A stretch of 64,000 nucleotides of DNA from the NCBI GenBank assembly GCA_900318145.1, contig ONJM01000004.1:62001-126000 (forward strand), written 5' to 3'. Below the pieces are notes generated by a model. The model did not search any database. It was not told where the DNA came from and saw only the letters and a program-made list of their open reading frames with translations. Below, one piece after another: positions 52,411-61,015 of the stretch. The number at the start of each line of letters is the position of its first letter. The stretch's first letter is position 1. The position numbers were made by a program, and so were the translations under genes. The DNA comes from an uncultured Eubacteriales bacterium. GTDB taxonomy: Bacteria > Bacillota > Clostridia > Christensenellales > Aristaeellaceae.

Positions 52411-53604
52411 ATGCATTGTGAAGAGCGGTTTGCTGAAATCTACGGAAGATCACCGGAAGGACTCTCTTTTTCACCTTACCGGATTTGCCCTATCGGGGCG
52501 CACAGCGACCATAACCTGGGGAAGATTACGGGGCTTGCCATTGACAAAGGGATCCATATTGCTTACCGGCCGAAACACAACGGCGTCATTGAAATGGCGT
52601 CGCTGCAGTTTCCCAAGCGCGCCCAGTGGCATATCCGGGAGATCGGGGAGAAGACCGGAGACTGGGCAGACTATCTGCGCGGAGCGACCTGGGCGCTTTG
52701 CAAGGAATATACGCTGTCTGTCGGACTGTGCGGGGTGATTGAAGGCTCCCTGCCGATCGGCGGACTGTCCTCTTCCGCAGCGGTGATTCTGGCCTTTCTG
52801 GACGCGCTGTGCAATGTGAACCGGATCAGCCTTCCGCCGCAGAAGTTGATCGATGTCGCGTTTGATGCGGAAAAGAACTATGTGGGCGTCAATGTGGGAA
52901 CCCTGGACCAGAGCTGCGAGGTGCTGAGCAAAAAAGACCATCTGCTGTATCTGGACTGTATGGACAACCATTATGAACTGATTCCGACGAACCCGGTCAT
53001 GAAACCGTATCAGATCGCGATCTTCTTTTCCGGACTGGAACACAGCTTGGCCGGGAGCAAATACAACATGCGCGTGGACGAACTGCGGGCGGGCGTATAC
53101 GCACTGCAGGCATTCAGCGGGTGTGACTACGGAAAATTCAACCAGGCAAACGCCCGGGATGTGAGCTGGAACATTTACCAGAAATATAAAGAGAAGCTGC
53201 CGGCTTCCTGGGCAAAGCGCTGCGAGCACTGGTACACCGAATTCCGGCGGGTGGAAGCCGGCGCGGAAGCCTGGCGGAACGGGGATATTGAGGAATACGG
53301 AAGACTGTCCTTCGAATCCGGCTGGAGCAGTATTCATAACTGGGAAAGCGGCGCACCGGAACAGATCCGGCTGTACGAGATCATGCGGGAAACATCCGGG
53401 ATTTACGGCGGACGGTTTTCGGGAGCCGGGTTCAAGGGATGCTGCATGGCATTGATTGATCCGGAGAAAGCGGACAGTATCCGTGAACGCGTGGAGCGGG
53501 AATACCTGACAGCATATCCGGAGATGAAAGGGAAGTATTCCTTCCATCTGTGCGCAAGCGCGGACGGGATCGCAAACCAGAAACGGGAGGGTGGCTTGAT
53601 ATGA
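52411..53604 (+). CDS. GHMP kinase, galacturonokinase/galactokinase-like
   Basis: 397 aa from ATG 52411 (GGAGG at 10 nt). GHMP motifs: SPYRICPIGAHSDHNLGKIT (~21-40), LPIGGLSSSAAV (~114-125) and a C-terminal GRFSGAGFKGCCMALID. The first motif has the SPYRICP.GAH.DH form of galacturonokinases, not the usual RVNLIGEHTDY of galactokinases. With UDP-uronate genes downstream, phosphorylation of D-galacturonate to the 1-phosphate fits. Galactokinase or a related sugar kinase remains possible. It starts a tight operon (4-nt overlap with the next gene). Confidence 0.78.
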   Translation: MHCEERFAEIYGRSPEGLSFSPYRICPIGAHSDHNLGKITGLAIDKGIHIAYRPKHNGVIEMASLQFPKRAQWHIREIGEKTGDWADYLRGATWALCKEYTLSVGLCGVIEGSLPIGGLSSSAAVILAFLDALCNVNRISLPPQKLIDVAFDAEKNYVGVNVGTLDQSCEVLSKKDHLLYLDCMDNHYELIPTNPVMKPYQIAIFFSGLEHSLAGSKYNMRVDELRAGVYALQAFSGCDYGKFNQANARDVSWNIYQKYKEKLPASWAKRCEHWYTEFRRVEAGAEAWRNGDIEEYGRLSFESGWSSIHNWESGAPEQIRLYEIMRETSGIYGGRFSGAGFKGCCMALIDPEKADSIRERVEREYLTAYPEMKGKYSFHLCASADGIANQKREGGLI

Positions 53605-54338
53605 AATGCATCATTCTGGCGGCAGGCTACGCGACCCGGCTGTATCCCTTGACGGAGAACTTTCCCAAGCCGCTGCTTCCGGTAGGGGACAAGACGATTG
53701 TGGACTGGCTGATCGAGGATATCGATACAGCCGGTGTTGTGGATCAGTATATCGTTATTACGAATCACCGGTTTGCGGAGCATTTCAGGAAATGGGCGGA
53801 CATCTGCCCGCTGACGGTGACCGTTGTGGACGACGGAACGGAAACCAATGAAACCCGCCTTGGAGCGGTCCGGGATATTCTGTACACGGTGGAACAGCTG
53901 AAGCTGGATGATGATCTGCTGATCATTGCCGGGGACAATGTGTTGGATTTTTCACTGGTTTCCTTTATACGGTACGCGCAGGAAAAGCAGACCTCCTGCG
54001 TGATGCGGTATTATGAACCGGACGGGAAAAGGCTGACGAAGAGCGGCGTTGCCGTGGTCGGAGAGGACGACGTTCTTCTGGAACTGGAGGAAAAACCGGC
54101 AGCACCGAAATCCCACTGGTGCACACCGCCGTTCTATTTCTATAAAGCGGAAGACGTAAGGAGAATCAGCCAAGCCATAGAGGACGGCTGCGGAACGGAC
54201 GCTCCGGGCAGCCTGGTGGCCTGGATGTGTAAACACGCCGTACTGCACAGCATGGAAATGCCCGGCAGCCGGTATGATATCGGGAATTTGGAAAGTTACC
54301 GGGCAGTACAGGAAAACTATAAGGGGATCACAAAATGA
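53601..54338 (+). CDS. Sugar-1-phosphate nucleotidyltransferase
   Basis: 245 aa from ATG 53601, overlapping the kinase gene by 4 nt. RmlA/GlmU-type N-terminal fold: [20 protein letters not shown] is the nucleotide-binding signature, AGDNVLD holds the metal-binding Asp, and EEKPA follows. It would activate the sugar-1-phosphate made by the preceding kinase, plausibly GalA-1-P to UDP-GalA; the nucleotide is not determined. The next gene starts within its stop codon (ATGA). Confidence 0.87.
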   Translation: MKCIILAAGYATRLYPLTENFPKPLLPVGDKTIVDWLIEDIDTAGVVDQYIVITNHRFAEHFRKWADICPLTVTVVDDGTETNETRLGAVRDILYTVEQLKLDDDLLIIAGDNVLDFSLVSFIRYAQEKQTSCVMRYYEPDGKRLTKSGVAVVGEDDVLLELEEKPAAPKSHWCTPPFYFYKAEDVRRISQAIEDGCGTDAPGSLVAWMCKHAVLHSMEMPGSRYDIGNLESYRAVQENYKGITK

Positions 54339-55567
54339 AGATTGCAGTTGCGGGCACAGGATATGTGGGACTTTCGCTGGCGGTATTGCTGAGCCAGCAT
54401 AACGATGTCACCGCGGTGGACATTGTTCAGGAAAAAGTGGATATGCTGAACCGGTGGGAAAGCCCGATTCAGGATGATTATATTGAAAAGTTTCTGTCAG
54501 AGCATGAGGAAAGAGGCTTGCAGCTTCATGCTACGCTGGACGGAGCGTCCGCTTACGCGAACGCGGACTATGTGATTATTGCCGCGCCGACCAATTATGA
54601 TCCGCAGCGGAACTTCTTTGATACATCCGCAGTGGAAAGCGTCATTGAGCTGGTACTGGCTTCTTCTGAAAAAGCGGTGATGGTGATCAAATCCACGATT
54701 CCCGTAGGATATACCGAAAGGATCCGGGAAAAGTACAAAACGGATCGGATTCTCTTCAGCCCGGAATTCCTGCGGGAAAGCAAGGCGCTGTATGATAACC
54801 TGTATCCTTCCCGAATCATTGTTTCCTGTGATGAAGGAACCCGGAAAGCGGCGGAAACCTTTGCGGCGCTGCTGGTGGAAGGGGCCGAGAAGAAGGATAC
54901 CCCGGTATTGTTCATGGGGTATACCGAAGCGGAAGCTGTGAAGCTTTTTGCCAACACCTATCTGGCGCTGCGGGTGAGCTTCTTCAATGAGCTGGATACC
55001 TATGCCGAGATGAAGGGCCTGAGCACAAAGGACATTATTGACGGGGTGTGCCTGGATCCACGGATCGGGAATCATTACAATAATCCTTCCTTCGGCTACG
55101 GCGGATACTGCCTGCCGAAGGACACCAAACAGCTGCTGGCCAATTATGACGACGTGCCGCAGAACCTGGTGCAGGCGATTGTGGAGAGCAACCGGACAAG
55201 AAAAGACTTCATTGCGGACCGGGTGCTGAACAAAGCAGGGTATTATACAGCTTCCTCCATGTGGAACGCGGAGAAGGAACGTCCGATTACGGTGGGCGTA
55301 TACCGGCTGACGATGAAGGCCAACAGTGACAATTTCCGGCAAAGCTCCATCCAGGGCGTTATGAAGCGGATCAAAGCCAAAGGCGCGACGGTGATTATCT
55401 ATGAACCGACGCTGCCGGACGGAACCACCTTCTTCGGCTCCCTGGTAGTGAACGATATCGAGAAGTTCAAGAAGGGTTCGGACGCCATCATAGCCAACCG
55501 GTACGAAAGCGTGCTGGACGATGTGGAGGAGAAGGTATATACGAGAGATCTTTTCAGGAGAGACTGA
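54335..55567 (+). CDS. ugd: UDP-glucose 6-dehydrogenase (nucleotide-sugar dehydrogenase)
   Basis: A 410-aa NAD-dependent enzyme: NAD motif AGTGYVGLS (~6-14), [24 protein letters not shown], and the catalytic Cys259 in [10 protein letters not shown]. It oxidises UDP-glucose to UDP-glucuronate, the substrate of the epimerase after it. Length and motifs are complete. UDP-GlcA is the most likely product, but UDP-ManNAc-type relatives share these motifs. Confidence 0.9.
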   Translation: MKIAVAGTGYVGLSLAVLLSQHNDVTAVDIVQEKVDMLNRWESPIQDDYIEKFLSEHEERGLQLHATLDGASAYANADYVIIAAPTNYDPQRNFFDTSAVESVIELVLASSEKAVMVIKSTIPVGYTERIREKYKTDRILFSPEFLRESKALYDNLYPSRIIVSCDEGTRKAAETFAALLVEGAEKKDTPVLFMGYTEAEAVKLFANTYLALRVSFFNELDTYAEMKGLSTKDIIDGVCLDPRIGNHYNNPSFGYGGYCLPKDTKQLLANYDDVPQNLVQAIVESNRTRKDFIADRVLNKAGYYTASSMWNAEKERPITVGVYRLTMKANSDNFRQSSIQGVMKRIKAKGATVIIYEPTLPDGTTFFGSLVVNDIEKFKKGSDAIIANRYESVLDDVEEKVYTRDLFRRD

Positions 55568-55569
55568 TC

Positions 55570-56658
55570 ATGAAGCAGCCAATTGATCTGAACAATAAAA
55601 CAATTCTGGTTACCGGAAGCCCCGGGTTTATCGGAGCAAATCTTGTGCTGCGGCTTCTTTCGGAGATGAAAAGCGGAACGGTCATCAGCTTCGACAATAT
55701 GAACGATTATTATGATCCGAAGCTGAAGGAATACCGTCTGTCCCTTATCGAAAAAGCAGCGGAAACATCTTCAGCTTCACATGTCTTCATCCGCGGATCA
55801 ATTGCCGACAAGGCGCTGGTGGATGAACTGTTCGCGAAGTACAAACCGGATATCGTCGTAAACCTGGCCGCGCAGGCGGGTGTACGGTACAGCATTGACC
55901 ATCCGGACGTATATATCGAGAGCAACATTATCGGTTTCTATAACATTCTGGAAGCCTGCCGGCACAGCTATGACGGCGGAGAGACCGGCGTCCAGCATCT
56001 GGTCTATGCTTCCAGCAGCAGCGTATACGGCGGAAACAAAAAGGTGCCGTTCAGCACGGAAGACCGGGTGGACAATCCGGTGAGCCTGTACGCGGCGACA
56101 AAGAAGAGCAACGAGCTGCTGGCGCACAGCTACGCCAAGCTTTACAATATCCCGAGCACAGGACTGCGCTTCTTTACGGTCTACGGACCCGCAGGTCGGC
56201 CGGACATGTTCTATTTCTCAGCGACCCAGAAACTGGTGAGGGGAGAAACGATCTCCATCTTCAACTATGGCAACTGCAGACGGGATTTTACCTATATAGA
56301 CGATATCGTCGAAGGCGTGATCCGGGTCATGCGGGGAGCGCCGGAGAAGGCGACCGGAGAAGACGGGCTGCCGCTGCCGCCATACGCGGTGTACAACATC
56401 GGCGGCGGACAGCCGGAGAACCTGCTGGACTATGTGCAGACCCTGCAGGAAGAACTGGTACGGGCCGGTGTTTTACCGGAAAACTACGACTTCGAAGCGC
56501 ATAAAAAGCTGGTGCCCATGCAGCCGGGAGATGTGCCGGTGACCTACGCGGACAGCGAAGCGCTGGAACGGGATTACGGATTTACCCCGACGATCGGGAT
56601 CCGGGAAGGGCTGCGGGCGTTTGCGGAGTGGTATAAAGGATATTATGGAGGAAAATAA
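55570..56658 (+). CDS. UDP-glucuronate 4-epimerase-like NAD epimerase
   Basis: A 362-aa SDR enzyme. NAD motif TGSPGFIG (~15-22), the segment DNMNDYYDPKLKEYRLSLIE typical of UDP-GlcA 4-epimerases, VYASSSSVYGG, and the catalytic Tyr174/Lys178 in YAATKK. It makes UDP-galacturonate from UDP-glucuronate, and completes the uronate operon. Its end abuts the first RiPP-cluster gene: the stop is 1 nt from a TTG start whose ribosome site lies inside the epimerase gene. Confidence 0.88.
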   Translation: MKQPIDLNNKTILVTGSPGFIGANLVLRLLSEMKSGTVISFDNMNDYYDPKLKEYRLSLIEKAAETSSASHVFIRGSIADKALVDELFAKYKPDIVVNLAAQAGVRYSIDHPDVYIESNIIGFYNILEACRHSYDGGETGVQHLVYASSSSVYGGNKKVPFSTEDRVDNPVSLYAATKKSNELLAHSYAKLYNIPSTGLRFFTVYGPAGRPDMFYFSATQKLVRGETISIFNYGNCRRDFTYIDDIVEGVIRVMRGAPEKATGEDGLPLPPYAVYNIGGGQPENLLDYVQTLQEELVRAGVLPENYDFEAHKKLVPMQPGDVPVTYADSEALERDYGFTPTIGIREGLRAFAEWYKGYYGGK

Positions 56659-56659
56659 A

Positions 56660-56926
56660 TTGCGGATTAAGGAAGGATATGTGCTCAAGAAACTAGGCAC
56701 AGGATTTGTGGTGGTGACCATTGGAGAAGCCAGCAAGAACTTTAATGGCTTCATCCGCTTAAATTCTACCGGAGCGTTCATATGGCAGCGGATAGAAGCA
56801 GGAGATGATACCCGGGAAAAGCTGATTGCGTCAATGAAGTCATATTATACGGACATGGATGAGCAGACTGCCCGGGAAGACCTGGAGGAACTCCTGAAGG
56901 GTGTGGCGTTCGCACTGGAAGAATGA
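56660..56926 (+). CDS. PqqD-family peptide-recognition protein, copy 1
   Basis: 88 aa from TTG 56660; GGAGG lies 8 nt upstream, and starting here gives (M)RIKEGYVLKKLGTGFVVVTI, the usual PqqD start. An upstream ATG at 56645 is also possible. The winged-helix core has FIRLNSTGAFIW and LIASMKSYY, then a C-terminal helix EDLEELLKG. PqqD-type (RRE) proteins bind the leader of a precursor and present it to modifying enzymes. It is coupled to the uronate operon and separated from the other RiPP genes by promoters and terminators. Confidence 0.82.
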   Translation: MRIKEGYVLKKLGTGFVVVTIGEASKNFNGFIRLNSTGAFIWQRIEAGDDTREKLIASMKSYYTDMDEQTAREDLEELLKGVAFALEE

Positions 56927-57001
56927 CAGGCGGTTTTTGCCGGAAATTAATGATTTTTGCTACTGATTTGATCTTTATCTATAACTTCTATAACTTTTTT
57001 C

Positions 57002-57030
57002 TTGACGGATGCTATTTCTTTTGTTAACAT
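57002..57030 (+). promoter_or_regulatory. Strong promoter of precursor gene 1
   Basis: TTGACG (57002-57007), a 17-nt spacer, TAACAT (57025-57030). The leader to ATG 57091 is about 55 nt and holds GGGGAGG. Confidence 0.7.
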
Positions 57031-57090
57031 AAAAAAGCTAAATTGATTTTTGTGCAATGGTATGCTTTGGGATTATGGGGAGGTTATCAC

Positions 57091-57363
57091 ATGAAGAAGT
57101 ACGAGAAGCCGGAATTTGAAGTGCTGGATTTTAACTTTGCAGAGTTTATGACGGGTTCAGCGGGCACCCCCTGCAGCGGGTATACGGATTCTGTAGGTCA
57201 TTACTGTGGATCGTATGTACCGGGGTCGTCGTGTTCATCCTGGACTACGCCGAGCTTTAGCCACGGTTCCTGCAATAACTATAACGGAAAGAAATGCTAT
57301 GGCTATACAGATAGTACGCATAGTTATTGCGCTGAGTATGGAATAAGCTGCGGAAGTTTTTAA
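57091..57363 (+). CDS. Cys-rich RiPP-like precursor, homologue of the 16.1-kb peptide
   Basis: 90 aa from ATG 57091 (GGGGAGG at 8 nt). The leader MKKYEKPEFEVLDFNFAEFM resembles that of the 16111 peptide. The core is rich in Gly, Ser, Tyr and Cys (7 Cys) and has an internal repeat: C-x-GYTDS-x(2)-H-Y-C near the start and C-YGYTDS-x-HSYC near the end, finishing SCGSF. No membrane segment. Likely a substrate of the radical SAM enzyme or other maturases downstream, with PqqD-mediated leader recognition. Direct evidence of modification is absent. Confidence 0.75.
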   Translation: MKKYEKPEFEVLDFNFAEFMTGSAGTPCSGYTDSVGHYCGSYVPGSSCSSWTTPSFSHGSCNNYNGKKCYGYTDSTHSYCAEYGISCGSF

Positions 57364-57417
57364 TCTTTTCCTTCTATTGTTTTTATACATTCTGGTGTTA
57401 TGCAAATACGTTATCCG

Positions 57418-57447
57418 CGCCTTCGGGATAAAACCGAAGGTGTTTTT
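57418..57447 (+). terminator. Terminator of precursor gene 1
   Basis: Stem CGCCTTCGG / CCGAAGGTG with one mismatch pair and a 7-nt loop, then TTTTT. The precursor is thus transcribed as its own short unit. Confidence 0.82.
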
Positions 57448-57808
57448 ATGCAAAACGTAATATAATTGTAACATGTTGCTTGCTGCTTCGGGGTGACGTA
57501 TTCCGATTTTATGCGTATAAAAAGATGAAAGGATTCAAAAGGAAACAAATGAAAGTCAGGACCTGGCGAAACCTTTAAAAGTGCTCAATCAGAGAGAAAA
57601 ATATCTTCTTGGAAGGGAGGCGGCAGAAAAAAATACTGGAGTTTTTACAGCCAAATCGAGGATATCATATGCGCAGAAAATCGTTGACAGGGAACAGGTT
57701 TAAGTGTATACTATAAATGCTATATGCTGATTGCTTTTCATGTGTATAGCAAGTAGACTCAAGTGCAAGCAAATTTTTAAATTTTGATTATGGATAGGGG
57801 GTTTTTCA
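57448..57808. other. Spacer of 361 bp between precursor genes
   Basis: Holds a strong promoter (57684-57712). A frame with coding-like content from about 57510 to 57702 (a KVLNQREKYLLGREAAEKN stretch) has no start codon and ends in the promoter; it may be a relic of another small gene. Nothing else found. Confidence 0.5.
57684..57712 (+). promoter_or_regulatory. Strong promoter of the double-glycine peptide and downstream genes
   Basis: Consensus TTGACA (57684-57689), 17-nt spacer, TATACT (57707-57712). Leader of about 90 nt to ATG 57809. Confidence 0.82.
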
Positions 57809-58042
57809 ATGTCAGATCGTATTGAGCTTAATGAGCAGGAACTGGATCAGGTTGTTGGTGGTGCGTTCCATTATAATTACGCTGAAGATGGAAGCATGAC
57901 CTGCCGTGTAGATGGTGCGGATACTTATCATTGTACTGCGAATGCGAAGGATCAAATTTCCGCTTACATTATTACACATAAGGGCTGCACCTTAAATGAC
58001 GTGATCAATTATGCTACCCAGAATGGTTATTTCTGGAATTAA
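57809..58042 (+). CDS. Double-glycine leader peptide, candidate precursor 2
   Basis: 77 aa with the leader MSDRIELNEQELDQVVGG, a textbook double-glycine signal (Leu/Val at -4 and -7, GG at the cut site near residue 18). The core AFHYNYAEDG... has three Cys and is Asn/Asp/Ala-rich, with a C-terminal NGYFWN. Such leaders are cut by C39 peptidase exporters; the exporter in this cluster (61012) has no C39 domain, whereas the NHLM exporter at 3507-5702 does. GGATAGGGGG precedes the ATG. It is followed after 19 nt by another tiny gene. Confidence 0.8.
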   Translation: MSDRIELNEQELDQVVGGAFHYNYAEDGSMTCRVDGADTYHCTANAKDQISAYIITHKGCTLNDVINYATQNGYFWN

Positions 58043-58061
58043 AAACAGGGGGTAACGATTT

Positions 58062-58229
58062 ATGAAGCGCAATTATGATGGACTCGAGGCCGTGAAGATC
58101 CAGTTCGCAAACAATGACGTTATTGCCAGCAGTAACTGTGTGTCGATGATTCAGCTTGAACTGGAGAATGGTATCTGCATTAGTGATGAATGGCAATGGC
58201 AGATTACTTATATAGGTGATCAAGGTTAA
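58062..58229 (+). CDS. 55-residue candidate RiPP precursor 3
   Basis: A short gene (55 aa) from ATG 58062, with ACAGGGGGTAACG as ribosome site. The start MKRNYDGLEAVKIQFANNDV and the following IASSNC resemble the leaders of the two Cys-rich peptides (charged-aromatic block, E.V..., a small-residue patch before the first Cys). Two Cys at about 26 and 38; the end is WQWQITYIGDQG. The placement directly before a terminator and the PqqD/radical-SAM genes is typical of RiPP precursors of the radical SAM/SPASM kind. It is easy to miss by length. Confidence 0.7.
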   Translation: MKRNYDGLEAVKIQFANNDVIASSNCVSMIQLELENGICISDEWQWQITYIGDQG

Positions 58230-58251
58230 TTAACATAATAATGTTATGATG

Positions 58252-58290
58252 CATAACAGGGGCCAATAAATGGCACCCTGTTATGTTGTT
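58252..58290 (+). terminator. Terminator/attenuator between precursors and maturases
   Basis: Near-perfect stem CATAACAGGGGCC / GGCACCCTGTTATG with a 7-nt loop and a short T-rich tail (TTGTTTT). It would let most transcripts end after the precursors and a fraction continue into the PqqD and radical SAM genes, as seen in other RiPP operons. Confidence 0.75.
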
Positions 58291-58325
58291 TTACGAGAGA
58301 TTTTAATTTGAAAGGATGCATTGTA

Positions 58326-58592
58326 ATGGTTTTAAAATCCGGATTTGAACTGGTGGAAATTGCCGATGAACATATGGTGATACCTGTTGGGGATCATGCT
58401 GCTTCATTTCAGGGAGTTGTAGCATTGAGCGAAGCTGCCTACTTTTTACTTGGGAATCTGAAAACTCCCAAGACAAGCGATGAACTACTTAACCTGCTAA
58501 TCAATGAGTATGAAGTAGATAAGGATACAGCCAAAAAAGACTTGGATGATTTAGTGAAAAAACTATTAGACCTCGGCATTGTTGAAGAATAA
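58326..58592 (+). CDS. PqqD-family peptide-recognition protein, copy 2
   Basis: 88 aa from ATG 58326 (AAAGGA upstream). The fold matches PqqD: KSGFELVEIADEHMVIPVG, FQGVVALSEAAYFLLGNL and LINEYEVDKDTAKKDLDDLV. It sits just before the radical SAM gene and probably binds the precursor leader for it. It is more similar to classic PqqD proteins than copy 1 at 56660; the two may read different leaders. Confidence 0.87.
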   Translation: MVLKSGFELVEIADEHMVIPVGDHAASFQGVVALSEAAYFLLGNLKTPKTSDELLNLLINEYEVDKDTAKKDLDDLVKKLLDLGIVEE

Positions 58593-58603
58593 ACAAACGT
58601 TCG

Positions 58604-59770
58604 ATGTGTAAACAATACAATAATATGAATAATAAAGAACCTCATTCTCTTGTTGAATTAGCCAAGTGTCTTCAGGAGAAAAATGTATCAGACGTAGAGT
58701 CTAAACTAATTTTTGTGCGCTTTATTGAAAACAAGGCACGTACTTGTGGCATTCCTCTTACTGGTAAATTTGAATTAACTCCATTATGCAATCTTGATTG
58801 CAAAATGTGTTATGTGCATCTGGACAATTCAAAATACAAAGCGACAAAACTGTTGAAGGTTAATGAGTGGAAGAAATTAATCCATCAGGCATATCAGTCC
58901 GGAATGAGGAATGCGTCCATTACAGGGGGAGAATGCCTCACTTATCCCGGTTTTGATGAATTATATGTATACTTCCATAGTCTTGGGATAAAGCCAGGAA
59001 TACTTTCAAACGGTATTCTGATCGATCAGGAAAAGATTAAATTGTTCTCCGCTTATCCTCCTCAAATAATACAGATTTCACTATACGGAAGCTCAGAAGA
59101 TGCATATGAGAAAGTAACCGGACGAAGAGTGTTTCATACGGTTTATAACAATCTGCAGATGATTCGTGATTCCGGAATTCCTGTAAAGATCACTATTACA
59201 CCTAATTCTTTTATGAGGGAGGATATTATACCGCTATTGGAAACTGCAAAAAGCCTTGGGATCCAAACGAATATCAACGCAAACCTGATTCCGCCCAGAA
59301 AAAACACCGGTCGGGAGGTTCATGACCTTACAGTTGATGAATACGTGGAAATATACAAAATCCAAAATATGATGAATAATAAGACTCCTATAGAAGTGGA
59401 TCCTCTTGAACTGCCTGATGAAAGCCATGAAGGAATCAAGAGGTTTGGATTGTTATGCGGGGCAGGCAGAAGTTCATTTGGAATAAAATATGATGGAAGT
59501 ATGTGCCCATGCCTTTCATTGGGGGACATATCTGTGGATGTATTGGAATCCGGATTTGAATCAGCATGGAAACAAATCAATAGTATCGCAAAAAACTATC
59601 CCTTACCGGAAGAATGCGGCACATGTGTATATCAAGATCGATGCCTCCTTTGTGTAGCAATGCACAGCAATGCACCTGCTGCAGGTCATTGTGATCCAAG
59701 AATATGTGAGCGCACAAAGAAACTAATTTCAGCAGGATTTATTCCTGTGCCAGTTCAAAACAAGGATTAA
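58604..59770 (+). CDS. Radical SAM/SPASM peptide-modifying enzyme
   Basis: A 388-aa protein. The radical SAM cluster motif C-x3-C-x2-C is at Cys62, Cys66 and Cys69 (LCNLDCKMCY); GGECLTYPGF near 108-117 completes the SAM site. The SPASM-type C-terminal domain has Cys285, 301, 303, 338, 341, 347, 350, 363 and 368 in CGAG..., CPC, CGTC, CLLC and C....C spacing, enough for two more 4Fe-4S clusters. Such enzymes install thioether, ether or C-C links in RiPP precursors. The overlap TAATG couples it to the kinase gene. The start could also be ATG 58625. Confidence 0.9.
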   Translation: MCKQYNNMNNKEPHSLVELAKCLQEKNVSDVESKLIFVRFIENKARTCGIPLTGKFELTPLCNLDCKMCYVHLDNSKYKATKLLKVNEWKKLIHQAYQSGMRNASITGGECLTYPGFDELYVYFHSLGIKPGILSNGILIDQEKIKLFSAYPPQIIQISLYGSSEDAYEKVTGRRVFHTVYNNLQMIRDSGIPVKITITPNSFMREDIIPLLETAKSLGIQTNINANLIPPRKNTGREVHDLTVDEYVEIYKIQNMMNNKTPIEVDPLELPDESHEGIKRFGLLCGAGRSSFGIKYDGSMCPCLSLGDISVDVLESGFESAWKQINSIAKNYPLPEECGTCVYQDRCLLCVAMHSNAPAAGHCDPRICERTKKLISAGFIPVPVQNKD

Positions 59771-60549
59771 TGGATATGGGTAATACTTGTAATGATACTA
59801 TCTTTTTTTGTAAGATCAGTTTAGCAGGAAAGAAGATAGAAATTGAAAGCAGAAACAAACATGTTCTTGCACTATGTAAAAACTACCTGGATCAATTTGA
59901 GCATCCTGATTTTGTGATTCAGGCATCTCAAAGTGAAATTGACCAGGAAATGCAAAATGTTTACGGAAGTTTCCTTCATAAAAAGACGGCAGAAAAAGAA
60001 ATAGCTGCTGAATGTACCGGTATAGAATCAAATGTTATCTACCGTAAGATTGCAGATGCCATGCTGAACTGTGAGACTATTCTCATGCATGGGGCTGCAA
60101 TTGCTGTTGATCAAAAGTGCTATGTATTTATTGCTCCTAGCGGCACCGGAAAAACAACACAAATCAATCATTGGCTGGATTGTATTCCGGGCACAATAGT
60201 AGTGAATGGAGATAAACCGTTGGTCAATGTAAAAACAGAACTTGTTTACGGAACCCCCTGGTGCGGTAAAGAAGGAATGAACAGTAATGCTGCTGCAAAA
60301 TTAGCTGGTATCATCATTGTTGAGCGCAGCAAAACAAATTCCATTATACCAATTTCTTTCAAAGAAATGCTGCCATCTCTTTTAAAACAAGTATATATTC
60401 CAGAAGAAGAAAACAAGAAAATACAGGCCTATAAGCTGATCGGACAGCTTGCAGATGTTTCCTGTTACCGGCTGTTATGCAATATAAACCGAGAGTCTGC
60501 CATAATTGCTTACGATGGGATCAAGAAAAATGAACGAAACAAGGAATAG
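59770..60549 (+). CDS. HprK-like kinase of the RiPP cluster
   Basis: A 259-aa P-loop protein: HGAA (~107-110), Walker A APSGTGKTT (~122-130), a GDKP metal site (~147-150) and YGTPWCGK (~160-167). These are the motifs of the HPr kinase-like enzymes found with lasso and other RiPP genes, where they phosphorylate a Ser or other residue of the peptide. HPr itself is not the likely target. Its start overlaps the radical SAM stop by 1 nt and its end overlaps the next gene by 20 nt. Confidence 0.82.
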   Translation: MDMGNTCNDTIFFCKISLAGKKIEIESRNKHVLALCKNYLDQFEHPDFVIQASQSEIDQEMQNVYGSFLHKKTAEKEIAAECTGIESNVIYRKIADAMLNCETILMHGAAIAVDQKCYVFIAPSGTGKTTQINHWLDCIPGTIVVNGDKPLVNVKTELVYGTPWCGKEGMNSNAAAKLAGIIIVERSKTNSIIPISFKEMLPSLLKQVYIPEEENKKIQAYKLIGQLADVSCYRLLCNINRESAIIAYDGIKKNERNKE

Positions 60550-61015
60550 CGTGAAACCTGAAAACAAAAAGTATACATTTGAAGAATTGCTTAATGAACG
60601 GGATCATATTGTTTATACCAATGTGGGAAACAGCATGATGCCTCTTCTCCGACAGCGAAAAGATATTATTGAAATAAAGAAAAAGGGATCTGAACGATGC
60701 AAGAAATATGATGTAGTTTTCTACAAACGCAGGGAAAGGTATCTTTTACACAGGATCATTAAGGTGCTACCAGATGGATATCTTATTGCCGGAGATCACT
60801 GTACGGTCATAGAGCGGGATATAAAAGACAAGGACATTCTTGGCAAAATGACCCGGGTGATCCGGAACGGGAAAAGTATCACGCCGGATAATTTCTTTTA
60901 CAAGCTCTATGTCCACCTCTGGTGCGACTGCTATCCGGTCCGGATGTGGATTATCCGGACAAAGCAGCGGACCTGGCGAGTATTGAGCAGAATCAAGCAT
61001 AGGGTGTTGGGATGA
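60530..61015 (+). CDS. S24/S26-type Ser peptidase of the RiPP cluster
   Basis: 161 aa from ATG 60530 (an in-frame ATG at 60515 lies further inside the kinase gene). GNSMMPLL holds the nucleophile Ser35, and YLLHRI (~71-76) has His in place of the usual Lys, as in Sec11-like or S24-like enzymes; AGDHCTVI follows. Membrane segments are not clear. In such clusters it may remove the leader or act on precursor processing. Its end overlaps the exporter start (ATGA). Confidence 0.75.
   Translation: MNETRNSVKPENKKYTFEELLNERDHIVYTNVGNSMMPLLRQRKDIIEIKKKGSERCKKYDVVFYKRRERYLLHRIIKVLPDGYLIAGDHCTVIERDIKDKDILGKMTRVIRNGKSITPDNFFYKLYVHLWCDCYPVRMWIIRTKQRTWRVLSRIKHRVLG

Noticed and set aside
57510..57702. Open stretch before the 57.8-kb promoter
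   Set aside because: No start codon in frame and no recognised family; listed only as part of the spacer.
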